Shown here: in pieces, positions 25,141-38,173 of the stretch
Layout: every line of letters begins with the position of its first letter
Position numbering within the stretch: position 1 is the stretch's first letter
Source: Spirodela intermedia
Lineage: Eukaryota > Streptophyta > Magnoliopsida > Alismatales > Araceae
Assembly (NCBI GenBank): GCA_902729315.2
Contig: LR746267.1
Span: 2,866,886-2,930,885 of the forward strand
Reading direction: 5' to 3'
DNA length: 64,000 nucleotides
Program-made: the position numbers and the translations under genes
The notes under the pieces: generated by a model
What the model was told of the DNA's origin: nothing
What the model saw: the letters and a program-made list of their open reading frames with translations, nothing else
Databases searched by the model: none

Positions 25141-25796
25141 CTGAAAGCAACAGTGATGCAAGGGATAGATAAGTCGCTCGGTGTAGCAACAAAGAGGCAA
25201 TGCGAGCATTTTCGTGACATTAAAACACGAGATCTTCAGAACAATCTGCGGAATATGACCATAGAAATAAGTGGGAGAACAAGATATTATGAGCAAACAA
25301 AGCGAAGAGAAAACCGTAAAAAAAAAACAATTCAATTGAGAATCGAGAGCCTGCTCAGGAGATGATGCGCATCTCATCTCCCTATTGTTTAAGAGCGCAA
25401 CAGATCACTAGAGAAGGAAAAAGCTAGAGATACAAATCCAGAAAAGAGTTCGCCAGAGAGAATCAATGTTCGAGAGCAGAGGGTGAGGTTATGCAGAAAA
25501 AATCGAGTCCAGCCCCGCCACCGCGTCCCTACGAAGTAATCCAGTCGGAGGAACTCTCAAGAGAGGATGACGGAGAACCTTCGAAATCGGAGCGACAGGA
25601 AGTAAGAAGACGAAGAGAAACCTTCTTTTCCAAGCAGAGAAGCTCAGGAGCGACCCTTCGCGCCCCAAACCCTTCAGTGCCGATGTCCGCCGCCGCCGCC
25701 GCCGACGGTGACACCGGCGCCGCCACCGAGCAACAGGAAGACGAGAAAGATCAGACAGCAGAGTCCGAGTCGTGCCCTCCTACGGCGATGTGCGCG

Positions 25797-25856
25797 TCAG
25801 AGAGAGAGAGAGAAGGGTAGAGAGAGAGGGGAGTAGAGAGAGAGAGAGAGAGAGGA
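25797..25856 (-). promoter_or_regulatory. CT-rich leader or core-promoter tract of the FRS gene
   Basis: GA repeats on the plus strand (25797-25815 and 25838-25853, with a GGGTAGAGAG interruption) are CT repeats in the sense of the FRS gene, about 700 bases before its start codon. The stretch between them and the coding exon has the composition of a 5' UTR with an intron. No clear TATA box was seen upstream. Confidence 0.4.
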
Positions 25857-25859
25857 AAA

Positions 25860-27320
25860 ACCTAGAAAGAGGTACGCTTTGAGTTGAGCATCGACGGACG
25901 GGAAGCGTACACAGCGCATCAGACTTTTTTCTGAATCCTCTGGACAGTTTGTTGGATGAAATTTAGAGGGGGCGCGTCTAGGAGGCGGGAGAGAGAAAGA
26001 GACGGATTCCACGTGTCAGTGCCAGATGGGTGTGGGCTCTGGAGATGGGCCCAACGTCTCTGTCAGAGAAATCTGGGCCATCTAGGTCCATCGTGGCCCA
26101 TTAACTCCCACTAACGATTATAAGAAAAAGAGGAGAGTAACTTTAACAAGCCGTCGGCATCAAAAATCCGAAATACGTGGATTTACATATTTTATGTGGG
26201 CCCCACATTTTAGTGAATAATAAATGCGTCCCACAAACACTGGGCTCAGCTCTCTCAGACAGATATGGGCCTCACGCATTGACTGGCCCATTCAATAATG
26301 AATGGGTCCGATGACGATTTTTTTTTTAATAAAAATGAAAAAGTGAAACTTAAAATAACGCAAGGCTTCAAAATTCGAAATATCAATCCCATTTAAATAT
26401 GAGCGGATTTATACATTTTCGTTGGGCCCACATTTCAGCGAATAGTCTGGAAATAAGCTGACGGGTTTTGATAAAACGGAGTGGTGGGACCCACACTCAC
26501 TGAGGGCTCATAAAACGCGTTGAACCTTAGTAGGGATATATTGCCCGCCCCCAATTCTTCGGACAAACTCTGGGCTTGGTGTCGGAGAAATGAGGTTCTC
26601 CTTGTTGTTGACTTTTTACCAGAATTCCTCCGGTCCAGCCGTGGCCTTGTAACCATCATCTCCATCACGCTTACGCTAGGATTCAGAGGCTAGTTCATCA
26701 TTGGTCAACGAAGTTCTTCCCAACCGGGAAAACATGAAGTGGGCACACGACCATCAGAATCAAACCCCCCCAATCCACATCTATCCTTCCGCTTCATTAA
26801 CTTTTCACCATAATTCCTCCGATCAGGAGAGCCCTGTTACCAGTGACGATAGGATTCAGAGGGTAGTGCATCATTGGTCAACGAATCTCGCTTCCCAATC
26901 AGGAAATGTGAAATGGAATCAATTCCCCAGCAGTTCTTGATATATATAAATATATATATATATATAATGTCTTTCACTTCGTTGACTTTCTTTACCCGCT
27001 ATGGGAATGCGGAAATTCTATGGGAGTTTCTCTACAAGTCGAGAATGGTCTGCTGCACAGATAGGGCGCCGCCTCTTCTTCCCCCACGAGCATTGGTATC
27101 TACGTAGGCTGTAATGTACACATATCACCCTCCCTCCCTCCCTCTCTGAGGGAAGCGAATTTAAAGAAGAAAAAAAAAAAGGGAAAATAAAAAATATATC
27201 CAAAATAGGGAACAAGAGTGTCCTCCTGTGTCCTAGTAAGAAGGAGAGACCGAGGAGCAAGCGGAAGAATCAGCGAAATAAAAGCGGAATTAACTCACCT
27301 GAGGGATGAATGGTCGGATG
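25860..27320. other. Intergenic region between FRS and HSP70-16, with two diverged duplications
   Basis: No gene was found. A 60-70 base block with AAATCCGAAATA and GGGCCCCACATTT near 26160-26215 recurs, diverged, near 26365-26445. A second block of about 120-135 bases containing ATTCAGAGG and CATTGGTCAACGAA appears at 26611-26745 and 26800-26919. A TA microsatellite lies at about 26939-26966. The last part holds the 3' untranslated region of HSP70-16. Confidence 0.6.
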
Positions 27321-27905
27321 TTACCGATATTCTGCACCACTGCGATCCTCAGGCCCGGTTTGAGAGCCACTCTTCTTCATTATTTCCTCACATGACCTGT
27401 GGAGACGACGCAGAAGAACACTCTTAGGACGAAGGAAGTGAGAGAGAGAGGGAGGGAGGGAGAGAGAGGGGGAGAACTTACGCGTCTAAGGACTCTATCT
27501 GGCTTTTAATGTCGGCTGACCACAGGACAGGGTCAACGTTTCTGGGCAACAACTCCTGCAGCTGGGTCTTCTCCCTCAGCCACTGCTCAGCTCTGCTGCA
27601 TTCTTTGAGCACCTGCAATGCCGAGAAAGTGGTCAGATGCTGAAAGGATAGTTAGTAGCAACTCTGGAGGGATAGTTAATAGCGCATGAGGAGGAGGCTT
27701 TACTGCATCTCTGCAGCAAATTGAAGAGGACTGAACAGCCATCCTGTAGTCAACAATACAGTTCAAAAACTCCCTCACTTCCTGCGCTCTGGCTTCCTCC
27801 TCCTTGAACCTCATCTCAATGGGGTCTACAAGCTATTTTGTTGACAGGAAGAGAGACAGAGAGACCCAGAGAAATTAGAAGACCTGATGTAATACAATGC
27901 ATGTT

Positions 27906-27955
<50 letters not shown>

Positions 27956-30900
27956 GAGAGAACCCTTTTTAATTCCTCAATTTTGTTGGTGTAGACGTCT
28001 TCGGATTCATTGTCCCCATCATCATATAGCCAGTCTTCCGTATGCTGGAGGTTTCTAGAAATCTCTTGTCTCTCTGAATCGCTGGCAAAGCTTCGGTACT
28101 CGTCAAAAAGCTGTTGCAAAGTGGGGGGTAACAGGTAAGAGTTAGAACAGTCTCCACCTTTAGGGCTAATATCTTGTGGCTCATATCCGATCAGATCAGT
28201 CAGGAGAAAATGATTGCATAAACTGAAATTTCACAAGGGCCATACCTTGTTACGCATCTCATATACATACGCCTCCACGGCATTCTTCTTGTCCTTGGTT
28301 CGTTCTACCATTCTGTCATGATTCTCCAGGTGGAGTTCCTGTGCTTGAGCATCTGATAGCTCTGCCCTGGTCATCCCACCATACACAGTCTCTGCAACAG
28401 GGATCTCAAGTCTTCTCGACGACCGATGCACTCTGCTTCCATCAGCCTGCACAGAAAGACAATCTCCCGTTTCATCTCCTACTAACTCCCTTTCATGGTG
28501 TAAATAACTGTACAACAAGGCAATGGGCGTAAGCCGAGTATAGCAACCATGCACACTGTTATTGATATATGAAACAATTTAGAGGCAAAAGAATTAGTAA
28601 GAGCCATGGTTTTGTTATTATTATTAAGAACATTAAATAGTAATACACCGTTGTGATCTCAACCTGCATCTCTCAAAAGGGTATCGGACAGTGTAGGTGA
28701 TACTTCTCAGGATTTTGAGCCAATATACTGCAAGATAATTATGTATATATTATGGTTATTCATTGTCATCAGAAGGATCTGAAATCCCTACCAAACACGC
28801 AACGACCAGAACTATATTTAAGATCCCCAACACCTCGAACCCACAACATGGAAGGAAAGAGAAAGGCATCAATATGAACAGACCACTCATCTTCATTCTT
28901 CCTAAATTTCCATGCACTTCTCTAAAGGGGACTTCTATCATTCATACTGTGTTCGGCCTTTTTCCTCACGCACAAACTAACGCTGGTTTGCTTCCACTAG
29001 TTCCCAGGTGACTCCTGGAGGGAGGGAGAGCACTAAACCAGGTTCTTGTGCAGCTGAGTCTCTGAAGTTTAGAACAAAACATTCCCATGGCAAGACCTCG
29101 AATAATTGACAGGATTATTTCCCCATTTCTTCATTTCCTGGAAAACATGTTCGCAGTCATTGACAGCAGCTGTTTGCATCAGAGATTATTTCGTCTCCAT
29201 TACCCCCATGATATTACACGGCATACCAAGGTTCTTCCAGATAGATCAACATGAATTTTCAAGTCCTTCTACATGTATACTATTTCCTAGATATATTAAA
29301 TATTCATACCGAAACGAAGATTTCTTCAGCATAAATTTTTTAAAATGTGTCATTGATTTTACAGTAGGTGGTAGAATCCTTTGTAAACTCAACTTATGAA
29401 CAGGTGGAACTACATTATACTCTATGTATACCACCAGAGAGCATGGGCCCCTAGCTGGTTTGAAGCAGGTGAATCCAACGTGGCACTTGATAACATCAAC
29501 CAGTGTAATGCGCTAATGTTCCAGAAACAACGACATTTAATCCTCTGGAAGAAATGCACGTTAAGAAAAAAAGTTATACAGAAATCCTCCAAGGCAAAAA
29601 AACCTACGGAACAAAAATATCACATGGCAGCCGGCAATTAACCATTTTATAGAAAAGGTACATCAGAAACACGTGGAGGAGATTCATATCAGGAAATAAC
29701 AATCGGAAGTTACATGCAAAAAAAGAGGGTTGAAAGGGAGAACAACACTTGGTATACAATACTTGGTAGAACTTACAGGAGGGTGTAGTCCAGATTCATG
29801 CTGTGAAAAGTTACCATTTTCAACATTACTAGCTTGTGCATCAGGTGCTACAGGAATAAACTCAGGTTCTGTACCTTCCACAGCTGAGAAATTTGATGCC
29901 CTCAGGACCGGATCGTTCACATCATCTTCAATGAACTAAGTGGTAGAAACAATTAGTCATGATAATGTACAAATGGAATCCGTGTTTAGTAACCATTGAG
30001 AAAAAAATATATAGCAATATCCACTTACTGATGCTGATTCAACGGTAACAATACCATGAAGATTTAATCGCATCCTAACCTTAACTTTATGCTTTTCATG
30101 ATGTGAACCTTGGAAAGGTCCAATCTGCATAAATAAGAGATCCACGTTTAAATTTGTCTCTGAACAAAAAGAAACACTGAATGCATCCTTGGTAACTGAT
30201 ACCTGACCAGCATAAAACTGATAAACTTTTTTCGTAATATTGCATTCAACTCATATTTGTTTAAGATGAAAAGTAGTTTGATACGAGACAGATATGACAA
30301 AACGTATAATCAGACGTTAACTGTAACAAGGCGCAGCAATGGTCCCTGGCAAAGGCAACCTGTTAACTGATAAAATCTTTTTTCAGCATTCAGCATCGGC
30401 AACTCTACATTCGAGTGCACATAGCATCAAGTCCATCTTCTCAACTATGAACTTTATCCCTTTGAGTTAATGATTTAGTGTAGGACAAAAGATCATAAAA
30501 ATAGTCATAGCCCATATTCTAAGTTGTTGGAGAAAGAAGCCACCGAGTTTATAGAAAGATATCATTCCCTAGCCACATGAAAACTCCGAAATCCAATTCG
30601 GCCATAGAATTAGGCTGCGAATCCATGAAGATACTAACTAGAGTCACATAGTATGTTTTCACTGATTAAAAAATGCCTTGTATGTTTATATGTCAGGTTC
30701 AAATTTTAAATGATACTGGATTTAATGTAACTAAAAGTAAAGTCCTTATTCTCCATCAAAGAAAACATTGTGTCAAGTTCATTTGTGACATTCTATGAAG
30801 TGTCCCGAACAAAATTATGGACAGTAACTTATTTCATGGGCAGGTTTCATATGCAACACAAGCATTTCGTCAAAAAGTCCGGGGATTGAAAATATAAATG

Positions 30901-33900
30901 CCTTTTTTAATCAGAGAATAGCAAGGCTAGCTCAATAGAGACCAACAAGGAAATCAGATAGACACATCCTTTGCATAATATGTTTCCAGGTCTATTGTTT
31001 CTTGCTTCCTTTTCTTTAATTAAATAACTGTATGATTCAATGAATAATGATTATGCTTACTGAACAATTTAAAATGTGAATATAGATATACCATAAAAGA
31101 GAAAACGAAATGCTTAAAAACCAGCCACATTGACAGTAGAATTTCCGCACACAAAAATGAGATGGCATGTATAGCGTAAAAAGGCATGTATAGCATAAAA
31201 TCTTTACCAAGGATCAATATTCTCAGGTGATTAGTATTCTTTACAATGAATTTATCATTATAATAAAATTTGTATAAAGTAATTGGTATAGAATTATCTT
31301 GACAAATCCTAACAACATCCTAACCTCTGCTGAGAATCAACATTAGTAATTCTTGAATGTTCCAAGCCAAAGGTGGCAACTATATCAGGCTTACGCATAC
31401 AGTGATCCACAGTGAACAATGCAGAATTTACATCCTTAACAAAGACTAAGACATCTCAAACGAACGCACAATGTATGTTTTTTCCACCAATGTTTGCGCC
31501 CTCATGTTAGATTCCTTCGATTACCTTTCCTTTTGGCTTGAAAAATTTACTCCCATAGAGAATACCGGACGCACTAGATCTCAAGCATTATATTGGCAAG
31601 CTACAACACCAACTATATCTTTTGTGCATAGATCTATTAAGCATTCTACTTCGATTTGCATCCTTAAACATCAGTTGTATAGAAATATTGACTAACCAGA
31701 GTTTTCCACAAGATAAAAAATACTCTACAAGCTCTCAATGGTTATACGATGAGGATCATGTCTCTGGAGGCAAAGTCCAATCTTCATTTTGACTGAATAA
31801 GTTAAACACCAATTTCGATTTTAAACGTAAGATTCCCTTTTTCTAAGGGTATATGTGACAACAGAAGCTGCAACATGAAGTAGCAATAAGAAAAAGATGT
31901 AGTTAATAATTTTTCCTCTACTCTTCTCTATTTTTTCCTCATCTCTTGTTATTTAGCATGGAATTTCAGTTATTGTTGCCCATGTTTCTTCCTTAAAAAA
32001 AAGGGATTCAGCCTAGCCCTGAATCATCCTATATCGAGTGAGGCCAGCCAAATTCTCAATTTCCTCTCTAATGATTAAGGATGTATTTATTAATCCCGAC
32101 TGAATAAGAAATACACAACTGCAAAAAGAATCATCATATTTGGCCTAGAATTGACTGATCAGCCAGTCATGTTTGTAGATTGATAGTTTATATTGCATAC
32201 TTGAGATCGATCCTAGGAATTTCACAGTAAACTACAGTGAAACAGCTACAGGCCTTTTCTCTCTTTTAGGTGGATCTTCTTCCTTAAATAGTGTTGCTTC
32301 ATATCCCTGTGATAAAAGAAATTCAGGATCCAAGGACTTTCTGGCTCTATGGCGTCACTCTATAAACCTTTATCATAGGCCATTATTTTACCCAGTATGG
32401 TTGATATCATCTCTGGTTAGCCATGCAAACTTTAAGGCTTTTCGTACCGAACCCATGTATAGTAAGTTTTCCAAGAAAAAGCCAATGAAAAACGTACAAA
32501 GAATTCACATCCTAAGCATCCTACCGCTACTCATCTAAACCTTGGTAGAACGTAAAAATCTAAAACTCCATAGGAGCCCCACAACTTGGTCTTTCACACA
32601 TTATGAGGAGATCTGAAAGCGAGATTATTTCTAACCAGCAGTTGGAACGACGTGAGGCCAAAAGTGCATTTAAATCTACATAAATGTGATAGTCTTTTAG
32701 GGTTTCTCATCTTTCACAGAGAAACGGTTTGTCAAGCAGGCAAATATAAGATGACTAGTTTTTACTTTTTGTAGGAAAAATCTCCTATTTCTTCTCGTTT
32801 TGAGATTCAGCTGACCAACAATCAGCTAAATCGAACCATAAAAACCCATATGCTCCCTTCTCACTCCATTTGTCTCCTTTTGGTGCCCGATGGCACTGTT
32901 ACATTCAATTCCTAAGGTCTCCCTTTGTATCTCTGCACAACAGAAAAATCAGCTTCTACGTATTGTTAGGCAGTAAGAAATTATTTTTTCCTGCGAAATG
33001 GTTTAAAAAAAAGGCTTTGAATCAAGAAATGGTGGACCGTACATAAGTGAAGAAGACAGAATTATTCTTTAACTACACAGACAATAGCACAATATAAAAA
33101 ACAAAAGATACTTGCCAACTCTATTTGTCACACAAAATAGGACAAAGGGACAACGACCCATAATAGGGAAAAAAACTCTCGATTTTTTAGTTTCCAGTAC
33201 CAAGTCCTCTCACGAAGTATACGACCTTGTGATCAGCCCATGTACTCAAGAAATGATGACAGAAACGCTGAGGAGATACCGTTCGAACTCCCATTGATTT
33301 ATTTCCCACCAATCATCACAAAAAAGGAAATAGGTTGATTGACCTCAAATGCTCTGTACTTAAGCTCGAAAAAGATGTTCAGTCCACACACAGAAACAGT
33401 GAAATGCCATTAAATTTCTAATATAAAATATCAATAGTCTATCACGAGGAGTATCCAAATATCACCCTCTCTGTTGAGAGGAAGGATAGGCTTCGAAGGG
33501 AAGACCAAAGGAGTACCCCTTCGAAACACAGTAAACAAGAAAAGCAGCAAGCAGCAGCACAAGCTAAGTTATCCTTCCTCTCAACTCTGCTATTGTCTCA
33601 AGATTAAAATGAGCAACAACTTGATATATATCTGGATCTCTAGCGTGTCCTACTTGTTTCCGCAAAATGAGGACAAGAAAGTTGGCACACAAACCTAGTA
33701 GCATTTTGAAAAGAAATGTTGTGTTTACATAGCGACAATATACAAAAGAAGGTAACATACTTTCTATTAGATAATATTGTCTATCAGCTTCTAACGCATG
33801 TGAAGGCATACCGTAAAATGGCTAATCTTGTCAGAGACACCAGGAGGGAGCTCACTTTGATCAGCATAAAATGCTTCCAGATGAAATGTGTTATTTCGAT

Positions 33901-36900
33901 GAAAAGTAAGCATTTTAACACTTGGAATTGGTTGGCCTCTTGGAAAAATTACATTCCGAGACAATGGGTATGCAGCACCCTCACCCGTTGAGAAACCAAC
34001 AGAGAAAGAAAATGAATCTTGAACCTGAAGTAAACAAAAGCAAGTAATTAGAACTAGATTATATCAGCACATAATGACCAAGGATGCAATGTGAAATAGC
34101 TATCTGCTTGAAATAATCAAAGATTATAATATGTACCAATTAAAATCATGCAAAAAAACCCATCTAACAAGGCAAGTTTCCACTTTATTTATTTGACACA
34201 GTCAAAAAGGACAAGAACCTGTATATTTTGAAATTGAGCCAAAAAAGCAACCAAGGTTCTGGTAAAACTTCATACTTCATATGCATGTTTGCTATATCTA
34301 CAGCGTAGTCTGACCATAGCCTCTGTACGTTGCCTTCAAATTTGATCTGCTAATAATTACGGACCGTTTATTTTGATTAAGTCACAAGGAATAAAAACCC
34401 AGACTACACAAATTCAGTCCCCATAATTAATTTTCCACCATTTTATGAGATAAAATCTTGCAAAAAATAATTATTGAACAAACACAAGAATTCTAAAGCA
34501 CTGCGGATCCTCCACCACAAATCATTGCACAAAGTATTAAGGCCACCTGTGACAAGGTAGCTTACCCAATTGTCAGTGAAATAGCAAACTAAATCATTAT
34601 TTGATGAAATGGGAGAAGCAAGGATAATCAGTCTGTCCCCATAACCTGAGGTAGATTCTAAATCTAGTGCTAGAAACTAAGCAAAAACCATGGTCTCTTG
34701 ACCTCAAAACATGCCTCAGTTGAACAAGTTCACATGAGGGAACCTCTTTTAGACATAACTTGTCACAGAATCTAGTATTGCTCAACTACTATCTGAATGT
34801 TTGATTTTGATGAAAAGAATCAGCCTGAAAAATCAACCATTCTTCCTGAAATCCACCTCCAGTTATGCATAGAGTGGTGCCTATATTGCCTGGGGTCCAA
34901 AAGTTGCCTTTTAAAAGATCTCCTTTCAAGCATGATGAGAATATTCTAATAATGATCCAGCTTATTATCCTCATCACATAAGAAGCAGACAGTTGTAATC
35001 CCCTCTGTGAAATAAGTAGTTGACAGTTGGGAAACCTCATTCATGACGGTCACTAAAACTATACATTTAGTAGGGAGAGCATGTGCTCTAAGCAGAACAT
35101 GCCGAGGAACACCTTCCTCTGACATCTAATACGAATACGGAAGCATATTTTACAGATAATCTGCCGTTAATCCCCCAATCTCAATGCTTATGTCCTCCAG
35201 TAGAACAGAAGCCATATCCTCCAGATTAAGCAGAAGATTTCTGAGCCAGCCCTTTCCACATTGAGGTCCCTTCGGAATGTAGACTTCAACCAACTTCATC
35301 CCTACATCCCCATAAGATGCTGTGATGGAAAAACGACTATTACACCGTCGTAATCACACCTTCTGTCTGACAAGGATTTGTTCCTACGTCCATCATGAAG
35401 CCTGACAGATAAACCCATTTATATCACATCACCTACATAAGTAATTTTTTTAGACGAAAATAGCCAGATTGAAAATAATATTTACTAGTAATGAGATAAA
35501 AGCCATCTACTTGATCATAGAGGACCAGAACCACCTAAAATGGATTCTCTGTCATTCTTAGCATTCTTAACCTTCCTCTTTCCTTTCAGTCATTCATACA
35601 TTTCAAAACTCACACATATGATAATGGTGAATAACTTTGTTAAAAATATCTAAAAGTATTACTCCGGAAAAAAAACGATGGAAAAATTAAGTCAAGATAA
35701 ACAAATTATGATCAAAATGCTTTCAACTTTGTACTTTAAACGAAAAAACACGACTCCAACAGAACTAAACATCTGTGCGAAGCTCATTAAAACAACTGAT
35801 GAAAATGAATGACTGAACTCTCTTGTTTTCTCTGGGAGGATTAGAAGAGTAGTGAATTCATTTCATGCTTAGGCTCCCCTTAAGACTTGGAAAGAGGATA
35901 AAGGGTACATGAATTAAATCAAAATTATGAATAAAGCATGCGTCTCTACCAATCGAGCAACTAGCATAGATAAAAAAATATTTACCGGCGTACCTCATAA
36001 TCTCTCACTCTGAAAGTTGGGCTAAGCATAGCACATTGAAGCGCACAACCCCGAGCAACACACTCACTGGCATTCAGTGTCCGGCTGGGCTCTCTCCCGA
36101 AGAGACTTGACAACAACCTTGTTATAGCTGGTACCCGTGATCCTGATCCAACAAGTTCCACGGAGTGGACCCTATCCAGACTCAAACCTGCGTCAAATAA
36201 GGCTTTCTCGCATGGCACCAGAATCCTCTCCAGTAGGTCAGACGACAGCCTCTCAAATTCCTCCCTCTTTATGAAACCCCTAACGTCTTTCTCGTCCATC
36301 AAACACTCAATATTGAGCGGAGCCTCCGCGTTAGCACTGAGAACCTTCTTAAGCTTCTCACACGCCGCCCTCAATCTAATGCTAGCACGGAGATTGGAGT
36401 GCACATCCATATTGTATTGTTCCTTGAACTGCTTCGAAAAGTATTTGAAAAGCACCTCGTCGAAATCCCTCCCTCCAAGGTTCGCGTCGGACGCATGTGA
36501 GAGAATCCTCATCTGCCCGACCTCGAACTCGGCAACCGCCACCTGCGTGTCGCAGTGTCCAATGTCAACGAAGACAACGCATGTGGCGCGTCCGCCGCCC
36601 GCAGCTGATGTGAACTGAGGTTCCATTCGGTAGATACCGTACCCGAGTGCCGTAGCGGCAACATCATGCATCAATCGCAGCGGCCTCAGGCCGGCAACTG
36701 CCGCCGCATCAAGGTACGCCCTCCGCTGTAGGTCAGTGGCATAAGACGGGATCCCGATAACGCAATCTGACACAGGCCCTTCAAGTGCCATCTCTGCGAT
36801 CTGCTTCAAATGAGACAGCAGCATAGCCAGAATCTGCACCGGTGTGAACACCATCTCCTGATTCAGATACCTAACGCACACGAGCACCCCACCATCAGGG

Positions 36901-37181
36901 GCCTCCGAGGCTGGGAAGGGGAGGCGGCGGAGCTCCTCCTGCACCGACGGGTCACGGAAGGCGCGACCAATCAGTCGCTTGACCTGGGAGACGGTGGACC
37001 TGGGGTTCATGGTGGCGGACGCCTCGCCGGCGGCCCCGATGGCCCGCTGCTTCTCCCCGAAAGACACCACCGCCGGCGTCTCGCGGCTGGACTCGCCATT
37101 GAGCAACACGTCGATCCCCCGCTGCCTGGTGGCGGCGATGACCAGGTTCTCATTCCCGACGTCGAATCCCACCACGCTCAT
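27321..37181 (-). CDS. HSP70-16: Heat shock 70 kDa protein 16 (Hsp110-type), nine exons
   Basis: Exons (minus): 37181-35994, 34024-33812, 30124-30029, 29935-29777, 28446-28246, 28110-27964, 27832-27704, 27612-27482, 27396-27321. All junctions are GT..AG and the joined frame gives 779 residues. Exon 1 alone encodes the ATPase domain: phosphate-1 loop GFDVGNEN (residues 5-12), phosphate-2 loop VDIGHCDTQVAV (205-216) in the Hsp110 form rather than DLGGGT, and adenosine motif VELVGSGSR (341-349). The substrate-binding beta domain follows (about 397-500), then an acidic loop (about 500-575) and the helical domain with DRMVERTKDKKNAVEAYVYEMRNK. Such proteins act as nucleotide-exchange factors and holdases for cytosolic Hsp70. 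From memory, sequence and length are closest to Arabidopsis Hsp70-16 (about 763 aa) rather than Hsp70-14/15 (about 831). No clear heat-shock element was found upstream. Confidence 0.95.
27911..27959 (-). repeat. (CT)n tract at the donor of HSP70-16 intron 6
   Basis: On the gene's sense strand the donor is GTTCTCTCTC: the CT repeat begins three bases after the exon boundary at 27964 and runs about 50 bases with one TATCT interruption. The intron is only 131 bases, so the repeat is more than a third of it. The donor itself lacks the usual GTAAG consensus. Confidence 0.85.
28447..29776 (-). other. HSP70-16 intron 4
   Basis: This 1330-base intron starts GTAAGT after HESGLHPP and ends TTTCTGTGCAG before ADGSRVHRSS. 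No exon or mobile element was recognised. It lies in the part of the protein that forms the variable acidic loop, so an additional short alternative exon cannot be excluded. Confidence 0.75.
30125..33811 (-). other. HSP70-16 intron 2, unusually long
   Basis: This 3687-base intron starts GTATGC after the codons for ISHFT and ends TTATGCAG before IGPFQG. It is AT-rich and holds no recognised coding exon. Its length is far above the 85-135 bases of most introns in this gene, which suggests old insertions, but no terminal repeats or transposase trace were found. Confidence 0.8.
34025..35993 (-). other. HSP70-16 intron 1
   Basis: This 1969-base intron starts GTACGC and ends TTTACTTCAG. It is AT-rich, with no recognisable exon, transposon end or RNA gene; the short frames in it carry no motif. 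The flanking residues (RDYE and VQDSFSF) are contiguous in the protein family, so no exon is missing. Confidence 0.85.
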
Positions 37182-38060
37182 CTCCCCAGTCAGTGGCGCC
37201 CCGCTCGAAACCTAGAATTCAGCTTCCTCTGGGCCAGGGGTGCAAGGAAGGAGATCCGCAGTTCCGGCCGGCGGCGAACTAAGGAAGAGGCTGAGATGCA
37301 CAGAGCGACGGAGGGGAGGAGGGAAGATGTCGACTGAGCGGAGGAAAAAGGAAAATGGGGTTGAGGGTGCCCATCATTTTGGACCTGTTGGCGCTCTAAC
37401 CATCGTCTGGGGCCCACGCTACGTCATCACAAAGCTTCTGGAAGGTGCTCCCCTCACTCTGGGCCCGAGCCCGGGCCCAGGCCCGAAAGAAACAGGTTCA
37501 GGCACAGTTCGGGCTTTCCAGGGTGGCGGGCCCAGCCCATTAATGGCATTGTTTTTGTATATCGAGTTTGTGGCCCACACTCACAAGAAGTTGACCACGA
37601 CTCACCACTTGACCCTCTATCACAGCCCCACCGGCAGATGAAGAGGTCAAAGCCAAAGTCAAAGGTTCACACCGCCTCTGTAGTGGGTGGGGCAGTCAAA
37701 GGTTCCCACCCCTACCACAGGCCTTTGCCTAACACCCAGGCGCTATGTCCACCAGGGTTTCTCCTTCTTAGAAAGCTAGAGTAGGATCCAAATTGTAATC
37801 AAAAGAAGAAAGGAAAGATCAAGAAGAGACAAGAGAAAGTAGATGGAAGAAGAAAAGAAACTTAGAACCACAGTTGCTTAGTTAGAGAGAGAGAGAGAGA
37901 GAGAGAGAAAACTAATTCAATCACCTTTTATATATTTACTTACACGTAAATATGTGTATGGGCAATTTTGGACCTTCTTTGGTAGTTCCAATGGATGAGA
38001 AGTAGTTGGAGCCATGGTGGTGGTGGTGACTTCAGGTCTTGGGAAAGGATGTGCGACTTC
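37182..38060. other. Upstream region of HSP70-16
   Basis: 37182-37330 is GC-balanced and pyrimidine-rich on the minus strand, as expected for the leader and core promoter of HSP70-16; no TATA box is obvious. A (GA)n tract, CT in the gene's sense, lies at 37883-37908. The remaining frames, including a 61-codon one at 37917-38102, are not recognisable. Confidence 0.5.
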
Positions 38061-38067
38061 AATCTCC

Positions 38068-38173
38068 TCATCTATCAGACAGTAGTCTCTCATTGTCGAC
38101 AAGATCTCTATCAGTCTAGTACCTAAAGAGGCAAGAACCTATTGTTGACTTCTCACTACTGTCTGATAGATGA
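38068..38173. repeat. 19-bp perfect inverted repeat (foldback)
   Basis: The 19 bases at 38068-38086, starting TCATCTATCAG, are the exact reverse complement of 38155-38173, with 68 bases between. A transcript would form a short hairpin. It overlaps the proposed left end of the copia LTR and could be a boundary of an inserted element. Confidence 0.8.

Noticed and set aside
25105-25192. The upstream ATG of FRS adding a hydrophobic 29-residue N-terminus
   Set aside because: A strong acceptor between it and the acidic start indicates intron sequence, and a signal-like segment does not fit a nuclear factor.
37182-37330. Heat-shock element in the HSP70-16 promoter
   Set aside because: GAATTC-type motifs are present, but they lack the two-base spacing of nGAAnnTTCn units, so no element is claimed.
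36810-37337. A 175-codon frame on the plus strand
   Set aside because: It is antisense to exon 1 of HSP70-16, where high GC keeps the opposite strand open.
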